Source: Pseudomonadota bacterium (GTDB lineage: Bacteria; Pseudomonadota; Gammaproteobacteria; Pseudomonadales; Moraxellaceae). Taken from it: a stretch of 41,843 nucleotides of DNA. Location of the stretch: NCBI GenBank assembly GCA_021804565.1, contig JAJZHK010000024.1:1-41843 (forward strand). Direction: 5' to 3'. The position numbers and the translations under genes were made by a program. Positions 41,548 through 41,843 of the stretch are shown piece by piece. Position 1 is the stretch's first letter; each line of letters starts with the position of its first letter. The notes beneath the pieces were generated by a model. It was not told the DNA's origin. It saw nothing but the letters and a program-made list of their open reading frames with translations, and searched no databases.

Positions 41548-41843
41548 TTAACCAAAGCTACTCATAGGTAGCTTTGCGCTGGATTCCTGCTTCACCGAGG
41601 CCGGTTTCATCTTGAGCTTACGCCCAAGGCCAGAGCCTTCCTCTCCACAGGCTGACACCGTGGAACTCACGGCCAAGTTCTTCAGGTTGATGGCTGCATT
41701 CACATCGCGGTTGTGGATCGAGCCACAGGCAGGACAAGACCACTCACGCACCGACAGCGACAAGGCTTCGAGCTTGTGACCGCAATTCGAACACGTCTTG
41801 CTGCTGGGATACCAGCGGTCGGCCACAACGATCATTACGCCAC
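41548..41843 (-). CDS. tnpB: TnpB (IS200/IS605 OrfB) C-terminal part, cut by window edge
   Basis: Only the last 98 or so codons are inside the window. The zinc ribbon is complete: WYPSSKTCSNCGH, then WSCPACG (four cysteines), followed by HNRDVNAAINL, in which Asp is the third RuvC active-site residue. The C-terminal tail VSACGEEGSGLG and KPASVKQES is common in IS605-type TnpB. TnpB is an RNA-guided DNA nuclease in related elements. Completeness cannot be judged. It reads toward hisC, ending 54 bp upstream of its start. Confidence 0.9.
   Translation of the reverse strand, partial: GVMIVVADRWYPSSKTCSNCGHKLEALSLSVREWSCPACGSIHNRDVNAAINLKNLAVSSTVSACGEEGSGLGRKLKMKPASVKQESSAKLPMSSFG
41554..41575. 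mobile_element. Right-end hairpin of the IS200/IS605-type element
   Basis: Perfect inverted repeat AAAGCTAC (41554-41561) and GTAGCTTT (41568-41575) with loop TCATAG. It lies in the last codons of tnpB, where IS605-family elements carry their subterminal right-end hairpin. The exact element end between here and hisC is not determined. Confidence 0.6.

Overview
The window reads as a chromosomal segment of a GC-rich gammaproteobacterium of the Pseudomonadales type. The evidence is gene order. Two blocks match the Pseudomonas aeruginosa layout as I remember it: pyrC'-pyrB / ruvX-yqgE-tonB-gshB, and pyrE / exonuclease III (the crc position) / rph / yicC / gmk-rpoZ-spoT-ridA / oxyR-recG-HDOD / rubredoxin genes / ubiC-ubiA / phoB-phoR. 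Genus cannot be fixed from this. Nearly all DNA is coding, and many neighbours overlap by ATGA or share stop-codon bases.

Layout. 1-6.4 kb: pyrimidine synthesis (pyrB with an inactive dihydroorotase-like partner, and pyrE), glutathione synthetase, a TonB-like protein, YqgE and RuvX on the minus strand, plus a small outer-membrane barrel gene on the plus strand. 6.5-10.4 kb: a catalytically intact exonuclease III where Pseudomonas has crc, a small methyltransferase, and a minus-strand unit rph-PaaX-type regulator-WYL-type regulator. 10.5-11.4 kb: yicC and a clear terminator. 11.5-12.1 kb: debris of a type III restriction enzyme (res) gene. 12.1-25.5 kb: a complete Pel exopolysaccharide cluster pelA to pelG on the minus strand, with a divergent galE-like epimerase. 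25.5-29.7 kb: gmk, rpoZ, spoT and ridA, then a convergent Sel1-repeat protein. 30.1-34.4 kb: oxyR, recG and an HDOD protein. 34.4-36.8 kb: rubrerythrin, rubredoxin, rubredoxin reductase and an SCP2-like protein. 36.9-41.5 kb: ubiC-ubiA, phoB-phoR and hisC. The right edge cuts an IS200/IS605-type tnpB.

The most interesting region is the Pel island. It sits between yicC and gmk, which are adjacent in Pseudomonas, and is bordered by a dead res gene. PelB, normally one protein running from inner membrane to outer membrane, is here encoded by two ATGA-coupled genes: a membrane-anchored N-terminal half and a TPR/beta-barrel half with its own apparent signal peptide. The divergent epimerase has serine at the position of the substrate-gating tyrosine of E. 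coli GalE, which suggests it makes UDP-GalNAc, the presumed Pel precursor, like PelX. The 166-bp pelA/galE intergenic region holds a perfect CRP/Vfr-type site (TGTGA-N6-TCACA) and a second perfect inverted repeat. PelD keeps the RxxD c-di-GMP site. The island therefore looks like a self-contained polymer, precursor and control module.

Other points: three of six convergent gene pairs share one CTAG as both stop codons; rph appears co-transcribed with two orphan regulators; and an IS605-type right-end hairpin lies just upstream of hisC. No tRNA, rRNA or CRISPR array was seen.
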